Made by a program: the position numbers and the translations under genes | The notes under the pieces: generated by a model | What the model saw: the letters and a program-made list of their open reading frames with translations, nothing else | What the model was told of the DNA's origin: nothing | The model's database searches: none | Part shown: positions 25,369 through 33,193 of the stretch, one piece after another | How the letters are laid out: every line of letters starts with the position of its first letter | Numbering within the stretch: position 1 is the stretch's first letter | DNA from: Deltaproteobacteria bacterium | Lineage (GTDB): Bacteria; Desulfobacterota; Binatia; DP-6 | Assembly: GCA_005888095.1 (NCBI GenBank) | Contig: VBKF01000106.1 | Location: 1 to 64,000, forward strand | Length of the DNA stretch: 64,000 nt | Direction: 5' to 3'

Positions 25369-26331
25369 CTAGTGGAGGACGTCCTTGTCGCCCTCGAGGC
25401 GCGCGGACTTGAGCTTCGCCCGCTGCAGCTCGACGTGCTCCTTGAGCTCCTGCTGCGCCTTGCGGATGTCGCCTTCGTACTTGAGGATGATCGAGAGGGT
25501 CTCGGTGACGAGCGGCTCGTCGAGCGTCTTCACGTTGAGGAGCGTCAGGGCCTTCGCCCAGTCGAGCGTCTCGCTGATGCTCGGGGCCTTTTTGAGATCG
25601 AGCTTGCGGATGCGGTGGACGACGGTCACGACCTCGGCGGCCAGCCGCTCCGACACGCCCGGGACCTTCAGCTTCACGATCTCGAGCTCCTGCGCCCGGT
25701 CGGGGAAGTCGATGAAGAGGTGCAGGCAGCGGCGCTTGAGGGCATCGGACAACTCGCGCGCGTTGTTGCTGGTGAGCACGACGGTCGGGAGGTGGCGCGC
25801 GTGCAGCGTCCCGAGCTCGGGCACGCTCACCTGGAAGTCGGACAGCACCTCGAGCAGGAACGCCTCGAACTCGGTGTCCGACTTGTCCACCTCGTCGATC
25901 AGGAGCACGCACGGCGCCTCCGCGGTGATGGCACGGAGCAGCGGCCGCGGCAGGATGAAGCGGTCGCTGAAGAACACGTCGTCCTCGCTCGCGATCTTGT
26001 CCACCGCCTCCCGCAGCGAGCGGGCGCCGCCCAGCACCTCGCTGATCTTGTCCTTCAGGATCTGCGTGTAGAGGAGCTGCTTGGCGTACTCCCATTCGTA
26101 GAGCGCCTTGGCCTCGTCGAGCCCCTCGTAGCACTGGAGGCGGATCAGCTCGTGGCCCAGCGCCTGCGCGACCACCTTGGCGAGCTCGGTCTTGCCCACG
26201 CCGGCAGGCCCCTCGACGAGCACCGGCTTCTTCAGGTGCGAGGCGAGGTAGACGACGGTGCCGATGGTCCGGCTCGCGATGTACTGCAGCCGGCCGAACC
26301 GCTCGATGACGTCCTCGATCGACGCGAACAT
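25369..26331 (-). CDS. MoxR-type AAA+ ATPase
   Basis: 320 residues. Walker A GPAGVGKT at 41-48 and Walker B VLLIDEVD at 141-148, sensor LTSNNARELSDALKRRCLHLFIDFP with the arginine finger region. MoxR proteins are chaperone-like ATPases acting with VWA proteins. The ATG at 26331 begins the normal MFASIEDVIERF; the upstream frame is noise. It forms a two-gene unit with the CoxE gene. Confidence 0.93.
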   Translation of the reverse strand: MFASIEDVIERFGRLQYIASRTIGTVVYLASHLKKPVLVEGPAGVGKTELAKVVAQALGHELIRLQCYEGLDEAKALYEWEYAKQLLYTQILKDKISEVLGGARSLREAVDKIASEDDVFFSDRFILPRPLLRAITAEAPCVLLIDEVDKSDTEFEAFLLEVLSDFQVSVPELGTLHARHLPTVVLTSNNARELSDALKRRCLHLFIDFPDRAQELEIVKLKVPGVSERLAAEVVTVVHRIRKLDLKKAPSISETLDWAKALTLLNVKTLDEPLVTETLSIILKYEGDIRKAQQELKEHVELQRAKLKSARLEGDKDVLH

Positions 26332-26343
26332 GGCAAGTCCTCG

Positions 26344-26363
26344 GCCCCGTGCGACGACGGGGC
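26344..26363. terminator. Possible terminator of the ABC operon
   Basis: GCCCCGT (26344-26350) and ACGGGGC (26357-26363) form a perfect 7-bp stem with a 6-nt loop. It lies between the stop of the solute-binding gene (26431) and the MoxR start. There is no T tract. It could end the upstream operon or sit in the MoxR leader. Confidence 0.3.
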
Positions 26364-26430
26364 GTCCGTCGACGCTAACACACGGCCGTCGCCAATCCAA
26401 GGGACAAGTGCCTGATCTGTCGACGGTTGT

Positions 26431-28029
26431 TCAGCCTGCGAGCCACACGGTCTCGACGCGCGACGGACGCAGCGGGTGCAGCTGGTAGTTCCGCACCCGC
26501 GGGTGGCGGATGGCGAAGCCGACGGGGTGGAAGAGCGGCACCCACGGGGCGTCCTGCATGATGCGGACCTCGGCCTCGTGGAAGAGCCGGAACCGACGCG
26601 CGGGGTCGAGGAGCGGCTCGGCCTCGTCGAGGAGCCGGTCGACCGCGGGGCTCGCGTAGAAGGCGTTGTTGTTGGTCCCCCGGCTCCGGCTGTGGAGGAG
26701 CACGATCAGGAAGTTCGACGGGTCCGGGAAGTCGGCCTCCCAGCCGAGCAGGAAGAGCGGCACCATGCCCGGATGGCGCACCGCCTCGATCAGCGCCGGG
26801 AAGTCGACCGGCTTGAGCGCCAGCTCGACGCCGATCGCCCGCAGGTCCTGCTGGATCGACTGGGCGAGCCGCATCGATCCCTCGTCGCGTGACGCCCAGA
26901 GCGTCGTCGCGAAGCCCTGGCCGAGGCCGGCCGCCTCGAGCCGGGCGCGGGCTGCGCGCGGGTCGAAAGCGTAGCCCGGCGTCGAGGCGTCGTACCCCGG
27001 CATGTCGGGCGGCAGGATCGTGGTGGCGACCACGCCCCGGCCGTCGATCAGCTCGAGGAGCCTGGGCTTGTCGACCGCCATGTTGAATGCCTGCCGCACC
27101 CCCGCCTGGTCGAACGGCGGCATGGCGCAGTTGAGGCCGAGGTACTGCGTGCGCAGCGTCGTGCGCTCGAGGAGGAGCGGCTGGTAGCGCGGGTCGGCGA
27201 CGACCCGGGCGAACTCGGCCGAGGGAACCCCCGAGATGTCGATCTCGCCGCGCTGGTACTTGAACCAGCCGAGCTGGTCGCTGAGCCCCACCGTCACCTC
27301 GATCCCGTCCAGGTACGGGAGCCCCGACCGGAAGTAGAGCGGGTTGCGCGCCAGCCGCATGCGCTGCCCCTCGACCCACTCCGCGAGCGTGAAGGCGCCG
27401 GTGCCCACGGGCTGGCGGCGGAAGCCGAGGTCCCCTGCCCGCTCCACCGCCTCGCGGTCGACGACCGACGCGAACGGCATGGCGAGCTTGTGAAGGAAGA
27501 GCGGGTCGACGGCCGCAAGCACGAACTCGACGCGGTCGGACGCCGGCGTCGTGATGCCGCGGACCTCCGTGACGCGGCCGGCGACGTAGTCGTCGACCCC
27601 GTCGAGGCCCGCGAAGAACTCGGCGCCCGGCGAGTGCAGTGCGGGCCGGAGCAGGCGTTCGAGCGAGTACTTGACGTCGCCGGCGGCGAGGACGCGTCCG
27701 CTGCTGAAATGTACCCCATGGCGGAGCGTGAAGGCGAAGCGCCGGCCGTCCGGGCTCACCTGCCACGACTCGGCGAGCTCGGGCACGATGTTCGTCCCGT
27801 CGTCGTAGTCGACGAGCGTGTTGAAGAGCATCTGCTCGAAAGCCCAGGAGCCCGTGTCGTAGCCGATGGCCGGGTCGAGGGTGTGCACGTCCTCGGCGGC
27901 GCCGAGCCGGAGCGTGCCGCCCGGCCGCGGGGTCTCGTTCGCACCGGCGGCCGGTCCCGCCGGCGGCGGATCGAGCGGCACAGCGCACGCCGCCATGAGG
28001 ACGCAGGCGGCGAGAAGCCCTCCCCTCAC
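26431..28029 (-). CDS. ABC transporter solute-binding lipoprotein (SBP family 5)
   Basis: 532 residues, starting at a GTG that overlaps the stop of the permease gene (GTGA). Lipoprotein signal MRGGLLAACVLMAAC (Cys15). Typical family 5 blocks follow: TLDPAIGYD, ILPPDMPGYD, and AFNMAVDKPRLLELI. Such proteins capture oligopeptides, nickel chelates or similar solutes and hand them to DppB/DppC-type permeases. It is the last gene of the likely operon. The ligand cannot be told from sequence. Confidence 0.9.
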   Translation of the reverse strand: MRGGLLAACVLMAACAVPLDPPPAGPAAGANETPRPGGTLRLGAAEDVHTLDPAIGYDTGSWAFEQMLFNTLVDYDDGTNIVPELAESWQVSPDGRRFAFTLRHGVHFSSGRVLAAGDVKYSLERLLRPALHSPGAEFFAGLDGVDDYVAGRVTEVRGITTPASDRVEFVLAAVDPLFLHKLAMPFASVVDREAVERAGDLGFRRQPVGTGAFTLAEWVEGQRMRLARNPLYFRSGLPYLDGIEVTVGLSDQLGWFKYQRGEIDISGVPSAEFARVVADPRYQPLLLERTTLRTQYLGLNCAMPPFDQAGVRQAFNMAVDKPRLLELIDGRGVVATTILPPDMPGYDASTPGYAFDPRAARARLEAAGLGQGFATTLWASRDEGSMRLAQSIQQDLRAIGVELALKPVDFPALIEAVRHPGMVPLFLLGWEADFPDPSNFLIVLLHSRSRGTNNNAFYASPAVDRLLDEAEPLLDPARRFRLFHEAEVRIMQDAPWVPLFHPVGFAIRHPRVRNYQLHPLRPSRVETVWLAG

Positions 28030-28874
28030 CCGCGTCGCTCCCCGAGGAGATCGATCAGCCCGTAGCCCACGAGGTTGAAGCCGATCACCGCCAGCGACAC
28101 CGCCACGCCCGGCAGCACCACCAGCCACGGCGCGACGGCGAAGTAGGTCTGCACCTCGCTCACCATGCGGCCCCACGACGGCGTCGGCAGCGGCACCCCG
28201 AGGCCGAGATAGGAGAGGCCGGCGTCGATGCCGATCGCTCCCGACATGCCGAGGGCGGCGAGCACGACGACCCCGGGCAGCACGCCCGGCAGGAGGTGGC
28301 GGACGATGATGCGGGCGTGCGAGGCGCCGAGCGCCCGGGCCGCCAGGAGGTAGTCCCGCTCACGGAGCGACAGCACCTCGCCGCGGACCGTGCGGGCGAA
28401 CGTCGTCCAGCCGACGACGCCGATGACCAGCGGGATGGTGAGCAGCGACGGCGGCAGCACGGTCGCCAGCACGATCAGGAGGAGCAGCGTCGGCATGGTG
28501 AGGACGAGGTCGACGAGCCACATGAGCGCGGTGTCGACCGCGCCCCCGAAGTAGCCGCCGACGAGCCCGACCGTCACCCCGATCCCGAGGCTGAGCGTCA
28601 TGGCGAGCCCGCCGACGAACAGCGACGTCCGCGCCCCGTAGGCAAGGCGTGCCCAGACGTCGCGCCCGAGCGTGTCGGTGCCGAGCGGGTGCGCGCCGCC
28701 CGGCGGCAGCGGGCCCGCGTAGTGGGGGACGACGATCGCGTCGGGATCGTAGGCCGTGAGCCACGGCGCCGCGGCCGCGACGATCCCGAGCCCGCCGACG
28801 AGGATCATCCCCGCCGCGAAGAGCCGGCGGCTCCGCTGGCGGGACCCGAGGCCGCGCAGCGCCGCCTCAGCCAT
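28026..28874 (-). CDS. ABC transporter permease, DppC type
   Basis: 282 residues with about six membrane helices. The N-terminal OppC extension and the TDTLGRDVWARLAYGARTSL block are followed by RARIIVRHLLPGVLPG-like coupling-helix sequence (the EAA loop that contacts an ATPase). It overlaps dppB by 8 bases upstream and the binding-protein gene downstream. No ATPase gene accompanies it, so it must borrow one from elsewhere. Confidence 0.9.
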   Translation of the reverse strand: MAEAALRGLGSRQRSRRLFAAGMILVGGLGIVAAAAPWLTAYDPDAIVVPHYAGPLPPGGAHPLGTDTLGRDVWARLAYGARTSLFVGGLAMTLSLGIGVTVGLVGGYFGGAVDTALMWLVDLVLTMPTLLLLIVLATVLPPSLLTIPLVIGVVGWTTFARTVRGEVLSLRERDYLLAARALGASHARIIVRHLLPGVLPGVVVLAALGMSGAIGIDAGLSYLGLGVPLPTPSWGRMVSEVQTYFAVAPWLVVLPGVAVSLAVIGFNLVGYGLIDLLGERRG

Positions 28875-29787
28875 AGGTCACGCGGGGGTCGATCACCCCG
28901 TAGAGCAGGTCCACCACCAGGTTGGCGACGAGCACCAGCGCCGCCGAGAAGAGCACCGTGCCGGCGAGGAGCGGGATGTCGAGCGAGAACACCGCCTGCA
29001 CCGCGAGCCGCCCGAGGCCGGGCCAGTTGAAGACCGTCTCGGTGAGCGTGACCCCGCTCATGAGCGCCGCGACGTCGAGCCCGAGCAGCGTCACGACCGG
29101 GATGAGCGCGTTGCGGAGCGCGTGCAGGAAGTAGAGCCGGAGCGGTGGCACGCCCTTGGCGCGCGCCGTCCGGATGTAGTCGCTGGCGAGCGTGCCGCCG
29201 ACGTTGGTGTGCACGAAGCGCGCGTAGAAGAAGAGCTCGACGATGGCGAGCGTGGCGGCGGGCAGCACGAGGTGACGGAGCGTGCCGTAGCCGCCGAGCG
29301 GCAGCCAGCGCAGCCGGTAGCCGAAGAAGTAGATGAGCACGTTGCCGAGCCAGAAGGTCGGGATCGAGAGGCCGACGAGCGTCGCGATGAGCACGCCCAC
29401 GTCCGCGGCCGACCCCCGTCGCGCGGCCGTGACGATCCCGATCAGCATGCCGAGACAGAAGCCGACGGTGAGGCTCGCGAGCCCGAGGAGCGAGGTCGCG
29501 CGCAGGCGCTCGCCGATCACCTCCGCCACGCGCCGGCCGGTCAGGTACGAGCGCCCGAGGTCGCCGTGCGCCAGCCGCCAGAGGTAGCGCCCGTACTGCA
29601 TCGCGAGCGGGTCGTCGAGGCCGAGGTCCTTGCGGATCGCCGCGAGCGTGTCCGGATCGGCCTTCGGGCCCGCGATCGACACCGCCGGATCGGCCGGCAC
29701 GACGCGCACGAGGATGAAGAGGATGAGCGTCGTGCCGAGCAGCGTCGTGAGCGCGCGGAGCACCCGGCGGGCGAGATAGGCGGCCAT
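28867..29787 (-). CDS. ABC transporter permease, DppB type
   Basis: 306 residues. YLARRVLRALTTLLGTTLILFILVRVVPADPA is the classic DppB start, and YIRTARAKGVPPLRLYFLHALRNALIPVVTLLG is the EAA loop. Six membrane helices. The ATG at 29787 overlaps the TGA of the QueC-like gene (ATGA), showing tight translational coupling to an enzyme gene, which is unusual for a peptide transporter. Confidence 0.92.
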   Translation of the reverse strand: MAAYLARRVLRALTTLLGTTLILFILVRVVPADPAVSIAGPKADPDTLAAIRKDLGLDDPLAMQYGRYLWRLAHGDLGRSYLTGRRVAEVIGERLRATSLLGLASLTVGFCLGMLIGIVTAARRGSAADVGVLIATLVGLSIPTFWLGNVLIYFFGYRLRWLPLGGYGTLRHLVLPAATLAIVELFFYARFVHTNVGGTLASDYIRTARAKGVPPLRLYFLHALRNALIPVVTLLGLDVAALMSGVTLTETVFNWPGLGRLAVQAVFSLDIPLLAGTVLFSAALVLVANLVVDLLYGVIDPRVTYG

Positions 29788-30464
29788 CAGGCTCCGCGGC
29801 GCCCGCCCGCGTACGTCGTCGGGTCGGCCACGCCGGCGCGGGCGAACGCGGCGCGGCGCTCGGCGCACTTGGTACATCGCCCGCAGTGGCGGACGCCGCG
29901 CGGGCGCGCGCAGGACAGCGTGAGCCCGAGCGGCAGGTCGCGCCCCAGGCGAATCACGGCCGCCTTGCCGAGCCGGCGAAAAGGGGTCCGGACCGTGATC
30001 GGCATGCCGAGCGCCTGGCTCGCGCAGCGGCCGAAGGTGCGGAGGAAGCCCGGTGTGGCGTCGGGAAACGGATTGTCGCCGAGGAGCGCGAGCGCGAAGA
30101 CAGGAATCCGGGCGCGCGCACAGTGCACGGCGGCGAGGCTTCCGAGCAGCAGGTTTCGACCCGGCAGGTAGTTGGACGCGAGCGCGGCGCGCGCCCCGGG
30201 CACGCCGCGCCCGGAAACGCTCCAGTGGCCCCGCCCGTAGAGCGGCGCCAGGGGAAGCTCGAGACGCACAAGGCGGGCGAGGCGGCCCTCGCGGCGCGCA
30301 CCGAGCGCCCGGAGAAAGCGCCGCAGTGCGGCCTCCTCCGCCCGCTCCCACGCGAGCCCGCAGCGCACGTACACGGGATGCACCTCCTGGCGACGGGCGA
30401 GGACGCCCACCAGCACCGCGCTGTCGAGGCCGCCGCTCGCGAGGACGCAGACCCGTTCAGGCAA
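29787..30464 (-). CDS. QueC-like PP-loop enzyme (7-cyano-7-deazaguanine synthase family)
   Basis: 225 residues. PP-loop SGGLDS at 10-15, YLPGRN at 99-104 and a zinc site of Cys185, Cys194, Cys197 and Cys200 match QueC, which turns 7-carboxy-7-deazaguanine into preQ0 with ATP and ammonia. The QueC block YPDCRDEF is replaced by FPDATPGF, and several spacings differ, so this is a divergent paralogue or sister group. No queD, queE or queF is present in the window. It overlaps the SDR gene by 8 bases and dppB by 1 base. The product is uncertain; a deazapurine-type step is the best guess. Confidence 0.78.
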   Translation of the reverse strand: MPERVCVLASGGLDSAVLVGVLARRQEVHPVYVRCGLAWERAEEAALRRFLRALGARREGRLARLVRLELPLAPLYGRGHWSVSGRGVPGARAALASNYLPGRNLLLGSLAAVHCARARIPVFALALLGDNPFPDATPGFLRTFGRCASQALGMPITVRTPFRRLGKAAVIRLGRDLPLGLTLSCARPRGVRHCGRCTKCAERRAAFARAGVADPTTYAGGRRGA

Positions 30465-31191
30465 TCAGCCGCCCACCGTCGACGTAGAACGTGGCTCCGG
30501 TCGAGAAGCTCGCCTCCTCGACGAGGAACCGCACGCAGCGCGCCACATCCTCCGGCTTCCCGAGGCGGCGGAGCGGCGTGACGCGCGCGATCGCCTCGCG
30601 CTCGGCGACCGGCATATCCTCCGGCGGCATGACGGGTCCCGGCGCGACGGCGTTCACCTGCACCTCGGGCGCGAGCTCCTTCGCGAGCGCCCTCGTGAGG
30701 CCGATGATGCCCGCCTTCGACACGCAGTACGGCAGGTAGTCCCGGTAGGGCCGCTCCGCCGCCCAGTCCGCGAGGTTCACGATGTGGCCGCTGCCGCGCC
30801 CGTGCATCGCGCGCCCGATGTGCCAGGCGAGCAGGAACGGCGCCTTCAGGTTGGTGTCGAGGCTCGCGTCCCATACCGCCTCGGTCAGCCGTTCGAACGG
30901 CGCGCGGAGGTAGTTCGATGCGCTGTTGACCAGCACGGCGAGACCGCCCGAGCGGCTCTCGGCCTCGCCGGCGAGGCGCTCGACCTCCGTCGCACGCGCC
31001 AGGTCCGCTCCGAGCGCGCAGGCCCGGACGCCGAGCCCCTCGAGCTCGCGCACGGTCGCCGCCGCGGCCTCCGCCGACGTGTGGTAATGGACGGCGACGT
31101 TCATCCCGCGCCTCGCGAGCTCGAGCGCGATCGCCCGCCCCACCCGCTTGGCCGCGCCGGTCACGAGCACCCATCGTCCCCGGAGCTCCAC
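30457..31191 (-). CDS. SDR oxidoreductase, pteridine-reductase-like
   Basis: 244 residues. NADP-binding VTGAAKRVGRA at 10-20; VNSASNY at 88-94; then Asp142, Tyr155 and Lys159 (NLADW ... YCVSK). The Asp in place of the usual catalytic Ser, 13 residues before Tyr, is the arrangement of pteridine reductases (PTR1, FolM). It may reduce a pterin or a similar bicyclic substrate. The start is a GTG at 31191. It overlaps the QueC-like gene, so the two enzymes are probably made together. Confidence 0.8.
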   Translation of the reverse strand: MELRGRWVLVTGAAKRVGRAIALELARRGMNVAVHYHTSAEAAAATVRELEGLGVRACALGADLARATEVERLAGEAESRSGGLAVLVNSASNYLRAPFERLTEAVWDASLDTNLKAPFLLAWHIGRAMHGRGSGHIVNLADWAAERPYRDYLPYCVSKAGIIGLTRALAKELAPEVQVNAVAPGPVMPPEDMPVAEREAIARVTPLRRLGKPEDVARCVRFLVEEASFSTGATFYVDGGRLIA

Positions 31192-31225
31192 CGCGCGCGA
31201 GAATAGCGAAAGGCCCGGAGGGACG

Positions 31226-31999
31226 CTACGCGCGAGCGTCGAGCTCGGGCAGCAGGCGCGGCAGCGTGTCGGGTCGGCCGGCCACCACGTAGCCCGGCGC
31301 GCGGCGCCCGTCCGCCAGTGGCCCGAAGTCCACGGGCGCGCCGGAGGACAGGTAGACGAAGCAGCCGCCGACCGCGTGCAGGACGGCGCCCGGCGCCGCG
31401 AGATCCCAGAGGTGCACGTGACCGAGGAGCGCCGCTTCCGCGACCCCGCGGGCAACCAGCGCCGCGTGATAGGCCGACGAGCCGAGCGAGCGCACCTTGC
31501 CCGGATAGCGAACGCGATGGCGGAGATGCGCCTTGGCGTGCGCCACGATGAAGCGATCGCCGCCGGGATCGGTGGCGGCGGCGAGTGGCGGCAGCCGCGA
31601 GCCGTTCCACCACGCCTCGGCTCGCAGCGCGCTGTAGGTCTCCCGGACGCACGGCAGGTGGACGACGCCCGCGACCGGCTCGTCGCCGCGCAGGATGCCG
31701 ATGCACACGCACCAGGTGGGAAGTCCCGCGACGAACGCTGCCGTCCCGTCGATCGGATCGAGCACGATCCGGTACGGCCCCTGCCCGCCGCGCGCCGCGC
31801 CTTCCTCGCCGAGGATGCCCGCCTCGGGCAGGCGTGAGCCGAGCTCGCGCACGAGGAACGCCTCGACCTCGCGGTCGGCCGCGGTGACGAGCGTCCGGTC
31901 CGCCTTCCGCTCGCTCGCCACGTGCTGGAAGTGGCGGAGCGCGAGCGCCCCGGCGTCGGCCGCGATCACCTCGAGCTCGGCGCGCTCGGGCAGCTCCAT
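31226..31999 (-). CDS. CysQ/inositol monophosphatase-like phosphatase
   Basis: 257 residues from the ATG at 31999 (a GTG at 32017 is also open). LGEEG, DPIDGTAAF and WDLAAPG are the metal and substrate motifs of the FIG superfamily. The sequence is nearest to 3'-phosphoadenosine 5'-phosphate phosphatases (CysQ), but a histidinol- or inositol-phosphate role is possible. It sits 34 bases before the SDR gene and 30 bases after endonuclease IV, same strand. Confidence 0.82.
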   Translation of the reverse strand: MELPERAELEVIAADAGALALRHFQHVASERKADRTLVTAADREVEAFLVRELGSRLPEAGILGEEGAARGGQGPYRIVLDPIDGTAAFVAGLPTWCVCIGILRGDEPVAGVVHLPCVRETYSALRAEAWWNGSRLPPLAAATDPGGDRFIVAHAKAHLRHRVRYPGKVRSLGSSAYHAALVARGVAEAALLGHVHLWDLAAPGAVLHAVGGCFVYLSSGAPVDFGPLADGRRAPGYVVAGRPDTLPRLLPELDARA

Positions 32000-32029
32000 C
32001 GCCGCGCATGATCGCACGGCGCGGGGCCT

Positions 32030-32887
32030 TCACGCGAGGAGTTTGCGGAGCACGGCCAGGTTCCGCCGATCGTCGCGGTGGTCGTCCGGGTCGGGCGTCT
32101 TCGGCGTCTCGAGACACATCGGGAGGTCGCGAAAGCGGGGGTCCCGGAGGAGACGCCGGAAGGCGCCGGGCCCGAGCTCCCCGCGGCCGATGTGCTCGTG
32201 GCGGTCGACGCGCGAGCCGAGGCCCTTCTTGGCGTCGTTCAGGTGGAAGGCGACGAGCCGCTCGACGCCGACCGTCCGCTCGAGCTCCGCCACCATCGCC
32301 GCGTAGCCTTCCGCGGAGCGCAGGTCGTACCCGGCGGCGAAGGCGTGCTGCGTGTCGAGGCACACCCGGAGCCGGTCGCCGTCCGGCGTCTCGGCGACGA
32401 GCCGGGCGAGCTGGTCGAAACGGACGCCGATCTGCGTCCCCTGCCCTGCCGTGTTCTCGAGCGCGATCGTGGCCGGATAGCCGCGGCACGCGCCCAGCGC
32501 CTCGCCGAGGGACCGGGCGGCGGCTCCGAGGCCCGCCGCCTCCCCAGCTCCGCAGTGCGCGCCCGGATGCGTGACGAGGTACGGGATGCCGAGCCGCGCG
32601 CAGCGCTCGAGCTCGTCGATCAGCGCGCGCGTGGAGCGCCGGCGGAGCGTCTCGTCGGGCGACGCGAGGTTGAAGAGGTAGCAGTCGTGAGCGAGGACCG
32701 CGCGGATGCCGCTCGCGGCGCGCGCCGCCGCGAAGGCCCGCACGTCGTCCTCGCCGAGCGGCCGTGCCGCCCACTGCCGGGACGAGCGGGTGAAGAGCTG
32801 GACGGCCTCGCAGCCGGCCTGGCGCCCGCGCTCGAGCGCGCGGTGCAGCCCGCCGGCGATCGACTGCTGCGCCCCGAGGAGCGGCAT
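32030..32887 (-). CDS. nfo: Endonuclease IV (deoxyribonuclease IV)
   Basis: 285 residues, TIM-barrel AP endonuclease. The metal-binding blocks are visible: LVTHPGAH, ALENTAGQG, CLDTQHAFAAGYD, AFHLNDAKKGLGSRVDRHEHIGRG and the terminal CLETP. It cuts DNA at abasic sites for base excision repair. It is the first gene of the minus-strand run that continues through the ABC transporter; whether it shares that promoter is not shown by the sequence. Confidence 0.92.
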   Translation of the reverse strand: MPLLGAQQSIAGGLHRALERGRQAGCEAVQLFTRSSRQWAARPLGEDDVRAFAAARAASGIRAVLAHDCYLFNLASPDETLRRRSTRALIDELERCARLGIPYLVTHPGAHCGAGEAAGLGAAARSLGEALGACRGYPATIALENTAGQGTQIGVRFDQLARLVAETPDGDRLRVCLDTQHAFAAGYDLRSAEGYAAMVAELERTVGVERLVAFHLNDAKKGLGSRVDRHEHIGRGELGPGAFRRLLRDPRFRDLPMCLETPKTPDPDDHRDDRRNLAVLRKLLA

Positions 32888-33193
32888 TGGGTCATGATAG
32901 CGATACGCACTTCATCCTGTGGATCGCGCTGCGGTCGAAGCGGCTCCAGGCGTACCCCTGGATCGACCGCTGTTCGACGGGATCGTCATGGTCACGCGTT
33001 CGCGAAAGATCAGGGCCCAGGCGTGCTGCCTCCTCAACGACGGCACGGGCTTCCTGGTGGACGGCTGCACAGGTAGCGTGAGCCGCCCTGCTCACCGAAA
33101 GCACGCCGCGGGCATCACGCCTTCGCGTCGGGAACGCTAACCTCTTGAGGGCATCGCTGAGCGGACGTCCCGGCGGTAGTTGATGTGGCCGCC
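32888..33193. other. 306-bp stretch without a recognisable gene
   Basis: Divergent intergenic region between nfo and the secreted hydrolase. Short open frames cross it in several frames, but none has a recognisable domain or a ribosome binding site. It should hold the promoters of both genes; no clear -35/-10 pair was found. Confidence 0.5.

Noticed and set aside
32888-33193. Small frames between nfo and the secreted hydrolase
   Set aside because: No domain or start signal in any of them; several frames are open equally.
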